Source: a virus
IMG/VR virus record: IMGVR_UViG_3300031773_000029
Coordinates: 1-27,493 of that record
Length of the DNA stretch: 27,493 bases
Reading direction: 5' to 3' (one strand)
The notes under the pieces were generated by a model, which worked only from the letters and a program-made list of their open reading frames with translations, was not told the DNA's origin and searched no databases. Numbering within the stretch: position 1 is the stretch's first letter; each line of letters starts with the position of its first letter. The position numbers and the translations under genes are program-made. Below are positions 8,653 through 17,147 of this stretch, piece after piece.

Positions 8653-11600
8653 TTATGGACTAGTAATACCCGGCCAAGTCCACAAGTATTTTTTACCTGG
8701 TTGAAAAGGTAGTGTTCCACTTATATTTCTAAAAGCTAATTGAATAATAGCAAATGATCCTGAAATATAATTTTCTGTTCTCAGTATTGTAGCTGATCCA
8801 GTATTTCTAATTTCTCCTACAAGTGTATATGGTGCCTCCGGTTGAAAAATAGATATAACAGATTTTTGCATGTAATGAGGAACCCCGTTTCCAGTTTTTC
8901 CTCCTGTTAATTGTTCAAGCATATTTAATGAGAAAGCCGCTGCTTGATATATTTGACTTTCAAAATTTACTGTAAAAAAGGATCCACTTTGTTCTAGTAC
9001 GGTTACTCCAAAACTATAGGTATTAGAAGGTTGAGTGGGCCCTGGGTCAGGGGTTACTAAATTCGCTGCACAAGGTTGGGCTGTACTTATAATTTTTTCT
9101 CCTAAATAATCAAATTGAGCAGTCCATTTTCTATCTTGATTTTTATTTGTTACGTTTTGTCCAAATACATACCCAGTAGAATCTGTCCAAATAGGTGAAC
9201 CGTTTCTAGTGCTAGCATTATCATTTCCCCAATCAGCATTTAAATAATCACCTGTTGTGGCGTAGGAATAATATTTAGTATCTGTGCCAATTGCTGGCCA
9301 TTCTTCACTAGGTCTAAATATTTCACTTAAAGCTGAATCTTTATAAAATTGTGTAACATATTTAAAACCCCATTCTTTAGCCCACACTGTTCTTCCTCCA
9401 ACTCCCCCAGATTGCGGAGTAGGATAAGCTTGTTCTGCTTCTGTTCTAGTATCTTTAGGAGGACTAATATTATACTGATAAGCACGCTCAAGAGATCCAG
9501 TAGAAACAAGTGTATTATTATTATATGTATTTCTTAATTGAACTGGATTATAAAAATCCCCAAAACTTAAATAAACTTTTTGTGTTACTTGAGCGGTTAG
9601 AGGATTATTATATGGCGCTGAAGTAGGACAGCCATCAGGTGTTAAAGTAGGTAAAACTTTATTATTAGTATTAACCTCAATGTTATTACTATAAGGATAA
9701 CGAGTTAATAATCTATATTCTCCAAACATATCTGGAGAATCTGGTATTCCAGTTGAAGCATTTCTATATCCTTGATTTCTACCTATACAAAACATTTTTC
9801 TACCAACAGAACTAAGCCCTTGTTCACCTGTAGCTGAAATACCATCAAACCAAGCATCAAAACAATCTTCTTTAGCAGGGAAAGGGTTAATTTGACTTAC
9901 TGAAGTAGTAGCTGGTGTTTTAGCTTCTGATAATTTATCTAACACACCTGTATCAGTTGTAAAAGGATTAGGGCCAAATTTTGGTTTATCATTTTCATTT
10001 GCGGGTACCTGCATTTGATAATTATTTCCTTGTGTACCGCCAAAACGTATTTCATTACCTTCAATATCCTTAGCAGTTTCCCAAGGTCCAATGGGAACCC
10101 CCGAAACATTTGTTGGTCTATATTGTAAATAAACTGGCCAAATAACCTCAGGTCTATCAGAGGGTGGTCCTAAAGTAGTATCATAACTTGTAGGATTAGT
10201 AAATTCAAAATCTACAATAATATAAGCAGTTCCCCCTGGTTGTTCTGTGGTACCTTCTTTAAGCCACGCTTGTGGTTGACTATAAGTGTTTCTTGAAGTA
10301 GTAGCATCAACTCTTCCATTTTCAGTTTCAAACCCAGAATTGTTTGCAGTAAATTGCACTGTTCCATTTCTATTTGTATTTGCCCATCTCCAACCAGCAG
10401 TATTACACGCGCTATTAGCGGTATTTACTGAAACACTAGTTACTCCAGTTCCTGGATCAATTTCAGTAATTTTCCCTGATCCACTAACAGGAACTCTATT
10501 GTCGTTGTTTACCGGAGAACCTCCAGGTCCGCTACTTGCGCTAGGGTAAGGTCCAGTATCTGCAGGGTTTTGTGTACTGCTATTATCAACTGTTGCCCAA
10601 TAAAATCCAGAACTTTCCGGCCCTTGGTTAATACACATATTTTTAACACTGTAAAAATCTTCATTTAAATCAAAAGTTTCATAACCTAATTTTCCATTTA
10701 TAGCAGTTATACACTGTGCATAACTATTAGGAGCATTATAAGTGTTTGAGTCATTGCCAGCATCTCTTAAAACAACCGTCATAGTTATTGACTGATCAAT
10801 CAACGCGTCTTCATCAACAGTTACTTCCCCTGTTTGAGCGTTTATTGATAATTGAGGAATAGTACCACCATCAGCAGCTGGACTTTGAGTCATTGACCAG
10901 GTTAAATCATCGGTGTTTCTACTAGTATCAGCACTACCGTTTACCCCAGTAAATGTATAAACAGAAGTTGCCCCGGGTAATACTACTATATTTGTTTCAC
11001 AATTATCTATAGATGGTTTTATATTACTTAATTTTTCAGTTAAAGCAACTTTAGTTTTTTGCCCATATTGTGAGCCTACAGCTCCAGGAGTTCCATCTAA
11101 ATTTTCTACTTCAAAAGTAAAAGTATAAGAACCTTCTACATCAGATTTTTCGTTAAAATAAAAGAAGGTATTAGCTGCTATTGTAATAGAATATTTATCT
11201 GGATCACTAGAAGTACTAGGGGCCGGATATTTATTTAAAATAAATTTATCTGTTACAACTGTATTATTTCCATTTCTTACACTAAATCCACTTGTTTCAA
11301 TATTGCTTCTTTTAACGGCTGAAATAGTTCCACTGCTATCTTCAACATAAGGAAAGAATCTAACTTCTGTATATGTGCCGGTGTTATAAGAAGCAGTGGG
11401 TGATGCTCCAGGAGTTATATCTTCGTAAAGGTTAAATGTCCATGTTTCTGGCGCTGTTGGTGAATCTTCTGTTGTAAAGCCTTTGATATTAGAAGTTCCT
11501 TCTTTTATAGCTTCATTTAATTGTGAAATAGTCCCACTAGAAGTAGTTTCCCAATAAATATCTAATCGAGATTCTACCGGAGCAGTTTCATAAACACTTA

Positions 11601-14208
11601 ACCACGTATTATAAGCTGTGGTTACAGCGGCAGGAATATAAGATCCAATAGTATTTCCTCCAATACTTACTCTAGCTAATAAAGGATTAGATAAAGTTTG
11701 ATAAATAGAACTATACTCAACTGTTTGACTGGCACCTCCTGGATCAGCAGCAGGATTATTAAACATATCATTTTGTGTTGAAATAGTAGATACTGTATCT
11801 GGAATAGCAATATTTACAGCGGACGGAGTGGGGTTAAATTGATAATTAAAAGTAGGATTAGGAGTGACCGCATCATTTTCTGGTGCTACTCTACCATATA
11901 ATACCACTGAACTTCTAAATTGTTTTTGTTCTGGACCAACTTCACTTAAATCTCTAGGCACTTTATTAATGTTATCATTTAACAAAGTAATAAAAGAAGT
12001 AGTTCCGGTTGGGTCTGGTGGGGTAACTGGAATATTAGGATAAAAATTCATTAAACCAGGTAAATATACATTATAATATTCTTGTTCTGTTTGTTTTACA
12101 ACAACTTTATAAGAATACCAACCCAAAGGGTTGTAGCTACTTAATGCAGGATTTCCATTGTATAGTCCTGGCCAACCTGTACTAACGTTAGCCGCTATGT
12201 TTTCTGGTACCGGACTATTAAATAATATTTTAATTGAGTCACCAGGCCATGAATGTATGCTATTACTACTATCTTGAGTAACATCGTTATATGGAAAATA
12301 TATAGTATCACCATCTAATATTAAATCGTCGGCATTAGTACTCTGTGTTTTAGAAGAAGATAAAAGGGTAGTAGAACTTCTACCAAATCTATCAGACAAT
12401 ACAATTCCTACTTGATAGTTTCTATTCTGCTTTACCGTGTGCATTGGGTATTCTCGAGAAACTGTTTTTTCCAATGGTGGTAATATAGGATTTCCAGGTT
12501 CATCTACTACAAAGTTTGTATATTTATCTGATATTGTTACATTATAATCTAAAGACTCAGGGGGAGTATGTTTATTTTGAAAGTTACTATATACCACTCG
12601 ATTACTTATAATTTCTTGACCATGAGCTCTTACTGGTACTTTGTCATATACTCTAACTATTTCATTTTCTGGTAAAGTTTTATATGGTTTAGTACCTTGG
12701 TAATTATATTCTATTACCGTATCACTTCCAAATCTTTCATAACCAGTGTTTCCAGTTCTCGGTATAGAATCTACTACTTGAACTGCTAAACTATCAGATT
12801 CTTTATATAAAATTTCAATCTCATCTACTTTAAGTTTACTAAACAAACTACTTGCATTTATCCCATTATTAGCACTATCTAAAGGTAATGGAATTTGTAA
12901 TAAAATATTATTAACTTTATTTTCCATAAACCCAACAACTGTACTACGGTACGTTGCTTCTTCATCTAAGGATATTCCTGTTAATGTTCCTTGACCCATA
13001 AAATATCCATCTTGCTGTGGAATAAATGCGGCTTGCGTGAAAGGGGCCATAATAGAATTCGTACCATCTTCATATTTAAACCTATAACTAAAACGTACAA
13101 ATTTATCTTCTAAAAAATCAGGATCTCCACTATAATTTGGATTAAAATTAGTATTAGTAGTCATTCCGGGTTTAGCTACATCATATGTACCCCCAGGATT
13201 CATTTTGCTACTAACGTCTAGCATGCTTGTAACATATTCATCGTTACCTATTAAACTATTATAATTAAAATATATTATAGAACCATCAGGAATATCAATT
13301 GTTGTTGCAACTGTAGCCCCAGAAGCATCTCCTAGTTCAATAGTAGTAGGAGTATAACTTAATAATACTGTATTAACAGGGATTGGTGATGGATCTATAG
13401 GTAATCCTGTACTAGCATCCGCAGCTATAATGGTAGATCCAACTAAATTTTTATTACCTGCCCCACTAATATCTATTCCTGCAAACCCATTTGATGTTAA
13501 TAAAATAGTAGTTGCTCCAGCTGTTGTTATACCGCTTGTTATACCTTTTCCTCCATTTGCATTAACTGGAATAACGGTTCCATCAGCATTTTTATAAAAT
13601 CCTTCAAATTTATAATATAATTCAATAGGTTGAAACGGAGAATACGACGCTACTGAAATTTGATCTTCTGTAGTGTAATAATTGGAAACTTCAACAGCTT
13701 TGTCAACTTCTATTCTTCTAGGTTGATTACGATTGTCTGTCCAAAATAATATATTTTCTACTAAATTAATAGAATGGATAGGAAAATTAATGGAAAAGTT
13801 TAAAAACGATCCTTGTAGTAGTTGGATCGGTTCTTGTGTTGCAATGTTATATACATATACAAAGTTGTTAGCTGTAGGAGAATAATTTAAAAGTTGACTG
13901 TTATATATATTGTTACCACTAGAGTCAGTTAACTTAGTGTCGTCATAATCAGTTAAAAATACATAAATATTATTGTTTACCTCATCAGTATAAAGACCAA
14001 CAGTATATAAATCATTGACACCAGTTAACGCTGTAAAATCAACCAGTTTGTTGTTTCCTAATACATTTTCTAACGCTCCAACGTCGGCACCTTCTGACTT
14101 ACTTACTTGTATATTAACTCCTTCACGATATTCCCCATTGGGTAACAACCTGGCATCCAGGTCTTTATTCATTTTAGACTTAATAAAAGCATTTTTAACT
14201 TCCGCCAT
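8653..14208 (-). CDS. Giant muzzle/stabilisation-type tail protein, N-terminal part (1851 aa)
   Basis: The largest complete gene in the window. Residues 13-52 carry the signature MNKDLDARLLPNGEYREGVN followed by SKSEGADVGALENVLGN, which I recall from the N-terminus of large structural proteins that close the tail in crAss-like and marine podoviruses (muzzle or stabilisation type, related in idea to P22 gp10). Residues ~60-190 and ~330-620 are beta-propeller-like. A Gly/Thr-rich beta insertion lies near 215-315. Residues ~1060-1160 look like a cadherin/Ig-type domain (LTWSMTQSPAADGGTIPQLS, INAQTGEVTVDEDALID, then MTVVLRDAGND). The last ~650 residues are Asn/Pro/Gly/Thr-rich beta sequence that may form receptor-binding surface. 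The usual C-terminal part appears to be encoded by the next gene. Confidence 0.85.
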   Translation of the reverse strand: MAEVKNAFIKSKMNKDLDARLLPNGEYREGVNIQVSKSEGADVGALENVLGNNKLVDFTALTGVNDLYTVGLYTDEVNNNIYVFLTDYDDTKLTDSSGNNIYNSQLLNYSPTANNFVYVYNIATQEPIQLLQGSFLNFSINFPIHSINLVENILFWTDNRNQPRRIEVDKAVEVSNYYTTEDQISVASYSPFQPIELYYKFEGFYKNADGTVIPVNANGGKGITSGITTAGATTILLTSNGFAGIDISGAGNKNLVGSTIIAADASTGLPIDPSPIPVNTVLLSYTPTTIELGDASGATVATTIDIPDGSIIYFNYNSLIGNDEYVTSMLDVSSKMNPGGTYDVAKPGMTTNTNFNPNYSGDPDFLEDKFVRFSYRFKYEDGTNSIMAPFTQAAFIPQQDGYFMGQGTLTGISLDEEATYRSTVVGFMENKVNNILLQIPLPLDSANNGINASSLFSKLKVDEIEILYKESDSLAVQVVDSIPRTGNTGYERFGSDTVIEYNYQGTKPYKTLPENEIVRVYDKVPVRAHGQEIISNRVVYSNFQNKHTPPESLDYNVTISDKYTNFVVDEPGNPILPPLEKTVSREYPMHTVKQNRNYQVGIVLSDRFGRSSTTLLSSSKTQSTNADDLILDGDTIYFPYNDVTQDSSNSIHSWPGDSIKILFNSPVPENIAANVSTGWPGLYNGNPALSSYNPLGWYSYKVVVKQTEQEYYNVYLPGLMNFYPNIPVTPPDPTGTTSFITLLNDNINKVPRDLSEVGPEQKQFRSSVVLYGRVAPENDAVTPNPTFNYQFNPTPSAVNIAIPDTVSTISTQNDMFNNPAADPGGASQTVEYSSIYQTLSNPLLARVSIGGNTIGSYIPAAVTTAYNTWLSVYETAPVESRLDIYWETTSSGTISQLNEAIKEGTSNIKGFTTEDSPTAPETWTFNLYEDITPGASPTASYNTGTYTEVRFFPYVEDSSGTISAVKRSNIETSGFSVRNGNNTVVTDKFILNKYPAPSTSSDPDKYSITIAANTFFYFNEKSDVEGSYTFTFEVENLDGTPGAVGSQYGQKTKVALTEKLSNIKPSIDNCETNIVVLPGATSVYTFTGVNGSADTSRNTDDLTWSMTQSPAADGGTIPQLSINAQTGEVTVDEDALIDQSITMTVVLRDAGNDSNTYNAPNSYAQCITAINGKLGYETFDLNEDFYSVKNMCINQGPESSGFYWATVDNSSTQNPADTGPYPSASSGPGGSPVNNDNRVPVSGSGKITEIDPGTGVTSVSVNTANSACNTAGWRWANTNRNGTVQFTANNSGFETENGRVDATTSRNTYSQPQAWLKEGTTEQPGGTAYIIVDFEFTNPTSYDTTLGPPSDRPEVIWPVYLQYRPTNVSGVPIGPWETAKDIEGNEIRFGGTQGNNYQMQVPANENDKPKFGPNPFTTDTGVLDKLSEAKTPATTSVSQINPFPAKEDCFDAWFDGISATGEQGLSSVGRKMFCIGRNQGYRNASTGIPDSPDMFGEYRLLTRYPYSNNIEVNTNNKVLPTLTPDGCPTSAPYNNPLTAQVTQKVYLSFGDFYNPVQLRNTYNNNTLVSTGSLERAYQYNISPPKDTRTEAEQAYPTPQSGGVGGRTVWAKEWGFKYVTQFYKDSALSEIFRPSEEWPAIGTDTKYYSYATTGDYLNADWGNDNASTRNGSPIWTDSTGYVFGQNVTNKNQDRKWTAQFDYLGEKIISTAQPCAANLVTPDPGPTQPSNTYSFGVTVLEQSGSFFTVNFESQIYQAAAFSLNMLEQLTGGKTGNGVPHYMQKSVISIFQPEAPYTLVGEIRNTGSATILRTENYISGSFAIIQLAFRNISGTLPFQPGKKYLWTWPGITSP

Positions 14209-14212
14209 TTAT

Positions 14213-15436
14213 TTAAAATTTAATCCATTTAGATTTACCTCTCATCACCTGAATAAATTCATCAGACTTTATATTTGATAATCTTATTTTTGCGTTTCTT
14301 AATTTTGCACTTTTTTCTCTACGTAAACGTTGAACTACATACTCAGGTTGATTTATTCTACTAGCTAATATAGCGTGACTAATATAAGAATATACAGCGT
14401 CTTCAGCTAGTTTAGGTACCTTCATATCTTGATCATAAGATAATCCATCTGAAATATATTCTAATACTATTAACTTATCTTTAAGATCGCTTGAAAAAGA
14501 AAACTTACCATCTCTTTCATTTATAGTAAACCATCCATTCATTTGAGCAAACTCTGGTTGCATTCCATATCTCTGACCATAACCCCATAAGTAATTTCCC
14601 CAAAAACCATATAACCCATCTGAAATTAATCTTCCTGTTGTTTCGTCTCTTAGTTCTTTTAAAATAGCATTATTTTGATCTCTATATCTTTCTTCTGTTA
14701 AGGATGTGCCTGTAATATCACTTCCTTGATTATCTTGAGTTGGAATTCCTTGAGCGTCTTGTACGGGTTTAGTATATGGATTAGTTGTTAACCGATTAGG
14801 GAATATAATATGTGTTTGCCCAGATTCATCTACCCAAGACACGTTAACATAATTTACATAATCTTGTGGAATAGGAACACTTAAACTAGGAGGGATATTT
14901 AACTCTTGTGACTTTATACTTTTAAGAGTATCATAACTAAACTCTTGTAATGCTCGTTTAGTGTGAAAAATTACATCTGTACGTTTTACACTAGGAATTA
15001 ACTTACCTGCTCCTACATAAGCTACAAGAAAATTATTAACCAAATCTTGTACTTTTATATAAGAATAACTATTGTAATTTTTTTCTACTACTTTACCAAA
15101 AGCATCGCGATTACCATATTCTCCTCCATACTGATTTAAAAGCTGAATTACTACATATGTACCATCTGCCTGTGCTGGTAAAGTAAATACATTATTTACA
15201 ACCGTATAGCTAGTTATATATTCTGTAAAAGAAGCAGGAGCACCTGTAGCACTAGTATATAATCTAAAGTTATTATTATTATATTCAGATTCTGTAGGAT
15301 CATAACTACCAAAACTTATATCTGTATTAAATGTAGCTGTAAAGGTAGTTTGATCAGCCGTTGCGATAAACACTTGAGATCCTGCGTAATATTGCGAATT
15401 TGTTTCGGTTAATAGTCCTCCGTCGGGTTGTGGCAT
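14213..15436 (-). CDS. Connector/ring protein with an added N-terminal beta domain (407 aa)
   Basis: Probable second connector or ring protein. From about residue 120 it matches a pattern I recall from crAss-like and marine podoviruses: a helical segment (YIKVQDLVNNFLVAYVGAGK), then KRTDVIFHTKRALQEFSYDT, IPPSLSVPIPQDYVNYVNVSW and IIFPNRLTTNPYTKPV. It ends in a basic helical tail (RRLRREKSAKLRNAKIRLSN). The first ~115 residues form a separate Thr/Ser/Asn-rich beta domain (FTATFNTDISFG, FRLYTSATGAPASFTEY) that looks like an added tail-type module. Residues ~225-330 hold a Trp/Tyr/Gly-rich loop (GLYGFWGNYLWGYGQRYG). The gene ends 4 bases before the muzzle-type gene. Confidence 0.8.
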   Translation of the reverse strand: MPQPDGGLLTETNSQYYAGSQVFIATADQTTFTATFNTDISFGSYDPTESEYNNNNFRLYTSATGAPASFTEYITSYTVVNNVFTLPAQADGTYVVIQLLNQYGGEYGNRDAFGKVVEKNYNSYSYIKVQDLVNNFLVAYVGAGKLIPSVKRTDVIFHTKRALQEFSYDTLKSIKSQELNIPPSLSVPIPQDYVNYVNVSWVDESGQTHIIFPNRLTTNPYTKPVQDAQGIPTQDNQGSDITGTSLTEERYRDQNNAILKELRDETTGRLISDGLYGFWGNYLWGYGQRYGMQPEFAQMNGWFTINERDGKFSFSSDLKDKLIVLEYISDGLSYDQDMKVPKLAEDAVYSYISHAILASRINQPEYVVQRLRREKSAKLRNAKIRLSNIKSDEFIQVMRGKSKWIKF

Positions 15437-15442
15437 GATTTA

Positions 15443-16174
15443 TTATATTTTTTCGTTTTGTTCATTCATAGCAACTTCTTGAGCAGCTACTTGTATAATT
15501 TCAGGATCTTTTATTATTACCCCAGCATATTTTAATACTTGTAAAATTACATTTGTTTGTTCAGAAATATGAAGTTCAAAATCAGTAGAACTTGAGGTTT
15601 CATATATATATTGACCTAAACTACCTGTAGTAAATCCCCACACTGGGTTAACCGGTGTACGTAAATAATCTATCTGTATATCTCCCGCTGTAGTAATAGT
15701 GGTAGGTTTAATAAACAGTTTTTCATTCTCATATAAATATACAGGAAAAGTAGTTGAGGGTTTTGTTAATAATGATTTATCTATTTGATAAAAATCTTTA
15801 CGGTCAAGACGTTGGACCTCAGTTTCATTATTATAAAGTACTGTACCTAAACGATAAAACGTTGCCCCATCGCCATAAGCGGTTGCATTAGGAAGTACCC
15901 AGTAAGAAAGGTTATTAAAAGTAACATAACTAGCGTTACCAAATGTTTTAAAAATAGCTATTTTTTCGTCTAAATTTTCAACCCTGTCTGCGTAGTCTGT
16001 GTTAGTTTGAGGAATACGAAGTTGTTGGTTTATATCATCAAAATATTTTTCAAAAACTTCTCGTTGTACTTGTGTTCCTAAACTGTTAAATTCAGTTGGA
16101 GTAATATATCCTCTTTGCTCTTTGTTTAAGATAAGTAAAACAGTTTGATATACCGTATTTACGTTTATAGCCAT
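15443..16174 (-). CDS. Head-tail connector/ring-type protein (243 aa)
   Basis: Probable adaptor or ring protein that joins portal to tail. The opening INVNTVYQTVLLILNKEQRG followed by YITPTEFNSLGTQVQREVFE is one I recall for connector-region proteins of marine and crAss-like podoviruses. After a helical N-terminal part (residues ~1-75), a beta-rich middle contains SYWVLPNATAYGDGATFYRL and FPVYLYENEKLFIKPTT. A helical end (SEQTNVILQVLKYAGVIIKD, then IIQVAAQEVAMNEQNEKI) completes a helix-beta-helix layout like gp4-type adaptors. No membrane segment or enzyme motif. The gene is immediately downstream of a terminator hairpin and 6 bases upstream of the next connector gene. Confidence 0.8.
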   Translation of the reverse strand: MAINVNTVYQTVLLILNKEQRGYITPTEFNSLGTQVQREVFEKYFDDINQQLRIPQTNTDYADRVENLDEKIAIFKTFGNASYVTFNNLSYWVLPNATAYGDGATFYRLGTVLYNNETEVQRLDRKDFYQIDKSLLTKPSTTFPVYLYENEKLFIKPTTITTAGDIQIDYLRTPVNPVWGFTTGSLGQYIYETSSSTDFELHISEQTNVILQVLKYAGVIIKDPEIIQVAAQEVAMNEQNEKI

Positions 16175-16190
16175 TTGTATTGTGTTATTA

Positions 16191-16221
16191 TAATAAAGGA
16201 GGCGTAGAGCCTCCCTTATTA
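16191..16221 (-). terminator. Intrinsic terminator hairpin with a G-U pair
   Basis: In the 54-base gap after the 274-residue protein gene the minus-strand RNA forms a near-ideal 13-bp stem (outer AAUAA/UUAUU pairs, then G-GGAGGC pairing with GCCUCC-U) closed by a 5-base loop UCUAC. The single non-Watson-Crick pair is G-U on the minus-strand RNA but an A/C mismatch on the plus strand, which shows which strand makes the RNA. A U/A-rich run (UUUAUUAUAAUAA) follows the stem. It is a strong rho-independent terminator or a processing stem between the capsid block and the connector genes. Confidence 0.78.
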
Positions 16222-16228
16222 ATTTATA

Positions 16229-17053
16229 TTAAGAAAGTTTTTTCTCTATTGATTTAAATATTTCTAATCCCTCATCGGTTTTAAAAAATTGAGCCATAGC
16301 AGAATATGGATGTTCATCAAAAGGAACTGTCATTAGTTTCTTTTTATTAGATGCCCATAAAAATGTTTTTTGGTCAGAACTAAGTTTTATTATTCCAGCC
16401 TCTACAGCTTTAATAGCAAAGTTCCGTAGTTGTACATTTTCATCATTAGCTAAATCTAAAAAGAGTTTAGGGTTTTTCTTAGCAAATACTAATAAATCTC
16501 TTTTAATCTCTTTAGAACTCATCTCCGATACTTTAGAACCGGATTCAACCCTTAAAATTGCTTCACCTTGATCTATTTCTATAATTCTAGCAGCATTTAA
16601 AGCATCTATTTCAAGTTCTAAATCTTGTAACTCATCTTGAGCTTGTACAACTTCATCTACTTCTCTATATCTTTTACCTTTTAAAGGATGATATAAAGAT
16701 AATATTTTTTGTAATACTTCTTCTTCTTTTTTTACAAGCAACGCTCCATCTCTAAACACTATATGTCCTAGAGTTGCTTCGCCTTTTTGTTCATCTTTGA
16801 AAGGAGAGTTTTGATTAGTAGCATATCTAATTTCTCTTTGCTCTCGTGATTTTGGATCATACCACAAAAGAGCGTGTCTAGTAGTATGTCTTGATGGAAT
16901 TTTATAAGTTAATGGAGTTTTATTTCCAGCTAATATATAAGTTCTATCTTTTGCTTCCCAAGTATTATTAGGAGTATTTGTTGGTTTTTTTGGTTGTTCA
17001 ACTTGTATAGATTCTTCTAAAACAACCTCTTCATTTTTTATTTTTTTTGCCAT
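16229..17053 (-). CDS. Conserved capsid-associated protein of unknown function (274 aa)
   Basis: I recall this protein type directly after the capsid gene in uncultured marine phages but know no function for it. Residues ~1-30 are charged and probably disordered. Residues ~35-105 form a beta-rich domain (TYILAGNKTPLTYKIPSRH, then LLWYDPKSREQREIRY and GHIVFRDGALLVKKE). Residues ~110-155 form a helix/coil with many Glu. Residues ~165-274 are helical, reading through EIKRDLLVFAKKNPKLFLDL and VQLRNFAIKAVEAGIIKLSS, and end in FKTDEGLEIFKSIEKKLS. The helix-rich second half resembles a repeat-type structural domain. Lying between the two hairpins, it may be a head completion or auxiliary capsid protein. 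Confidence 0.8.
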   Translation of the reverse strand: MAKKIKNEEVVLEESIQVEQPKKPTNTPNNTWEAKDRTYILAGNKTPLTYKIPSRHTTRHALLWYDPKSREQREIRYATNQNSPFKDEQKGEATLGHIVFRDGALLVKKEEEVLQKILSLYHPLKGKRYREVDEVVQAQDELQDLELEIDALNAARIIEIDQGEAILRVESGSKVSEMSSKEIKRDLLVFAKKNPKLFLDLANDENVQLRNFAIKAVEAGIIKLSSDQKTFLWASNKKKLMTVPFDEHPYSAMAQFFKTDEGLEIFKSIEKKLS

Positions 17054-17077
17054 GATATAATATAATTAAATAGTTAA

Positions 17078-17118
17078 AGTAAAGAGTCGGAGCACCATAA
17101 AGATGCCCCGTCTTTACT
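17078..17118 (-). terminator. Hairpin terminator after the capsid gene
   Basis: In the 94-base gap after the capsid stop the minus-strand RNA can fold into an 8-bp outer stem (A-GUAAAGA with its complement), a 2-base bulge, and a 7-bp inner stem (CGGGGCA with UGCUCCG, including one G-U pair), with a 9-base loop. A U-rich stretch (CUUUAACUAUUUAAUUA) follows. On the plus strand the G-U pair becomes an A/C mismatch, so the structure favours minus-strand RNA. It probably ends or processes the capsid transcript, though downstream genes continue on the same strand. Confidence 0.65.
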
Positions 17119-17147
17119 GATATTAAATCCCTTTTGGTTTCACAGGA

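Noticed and set aside
9349-9537. Short plus-strand frame opposite the giant tail protein gene, with a Cys-rich translation
   Set aside because: Antisense shadow with no leader, no neighbour on the same strand and no conserved pattern.
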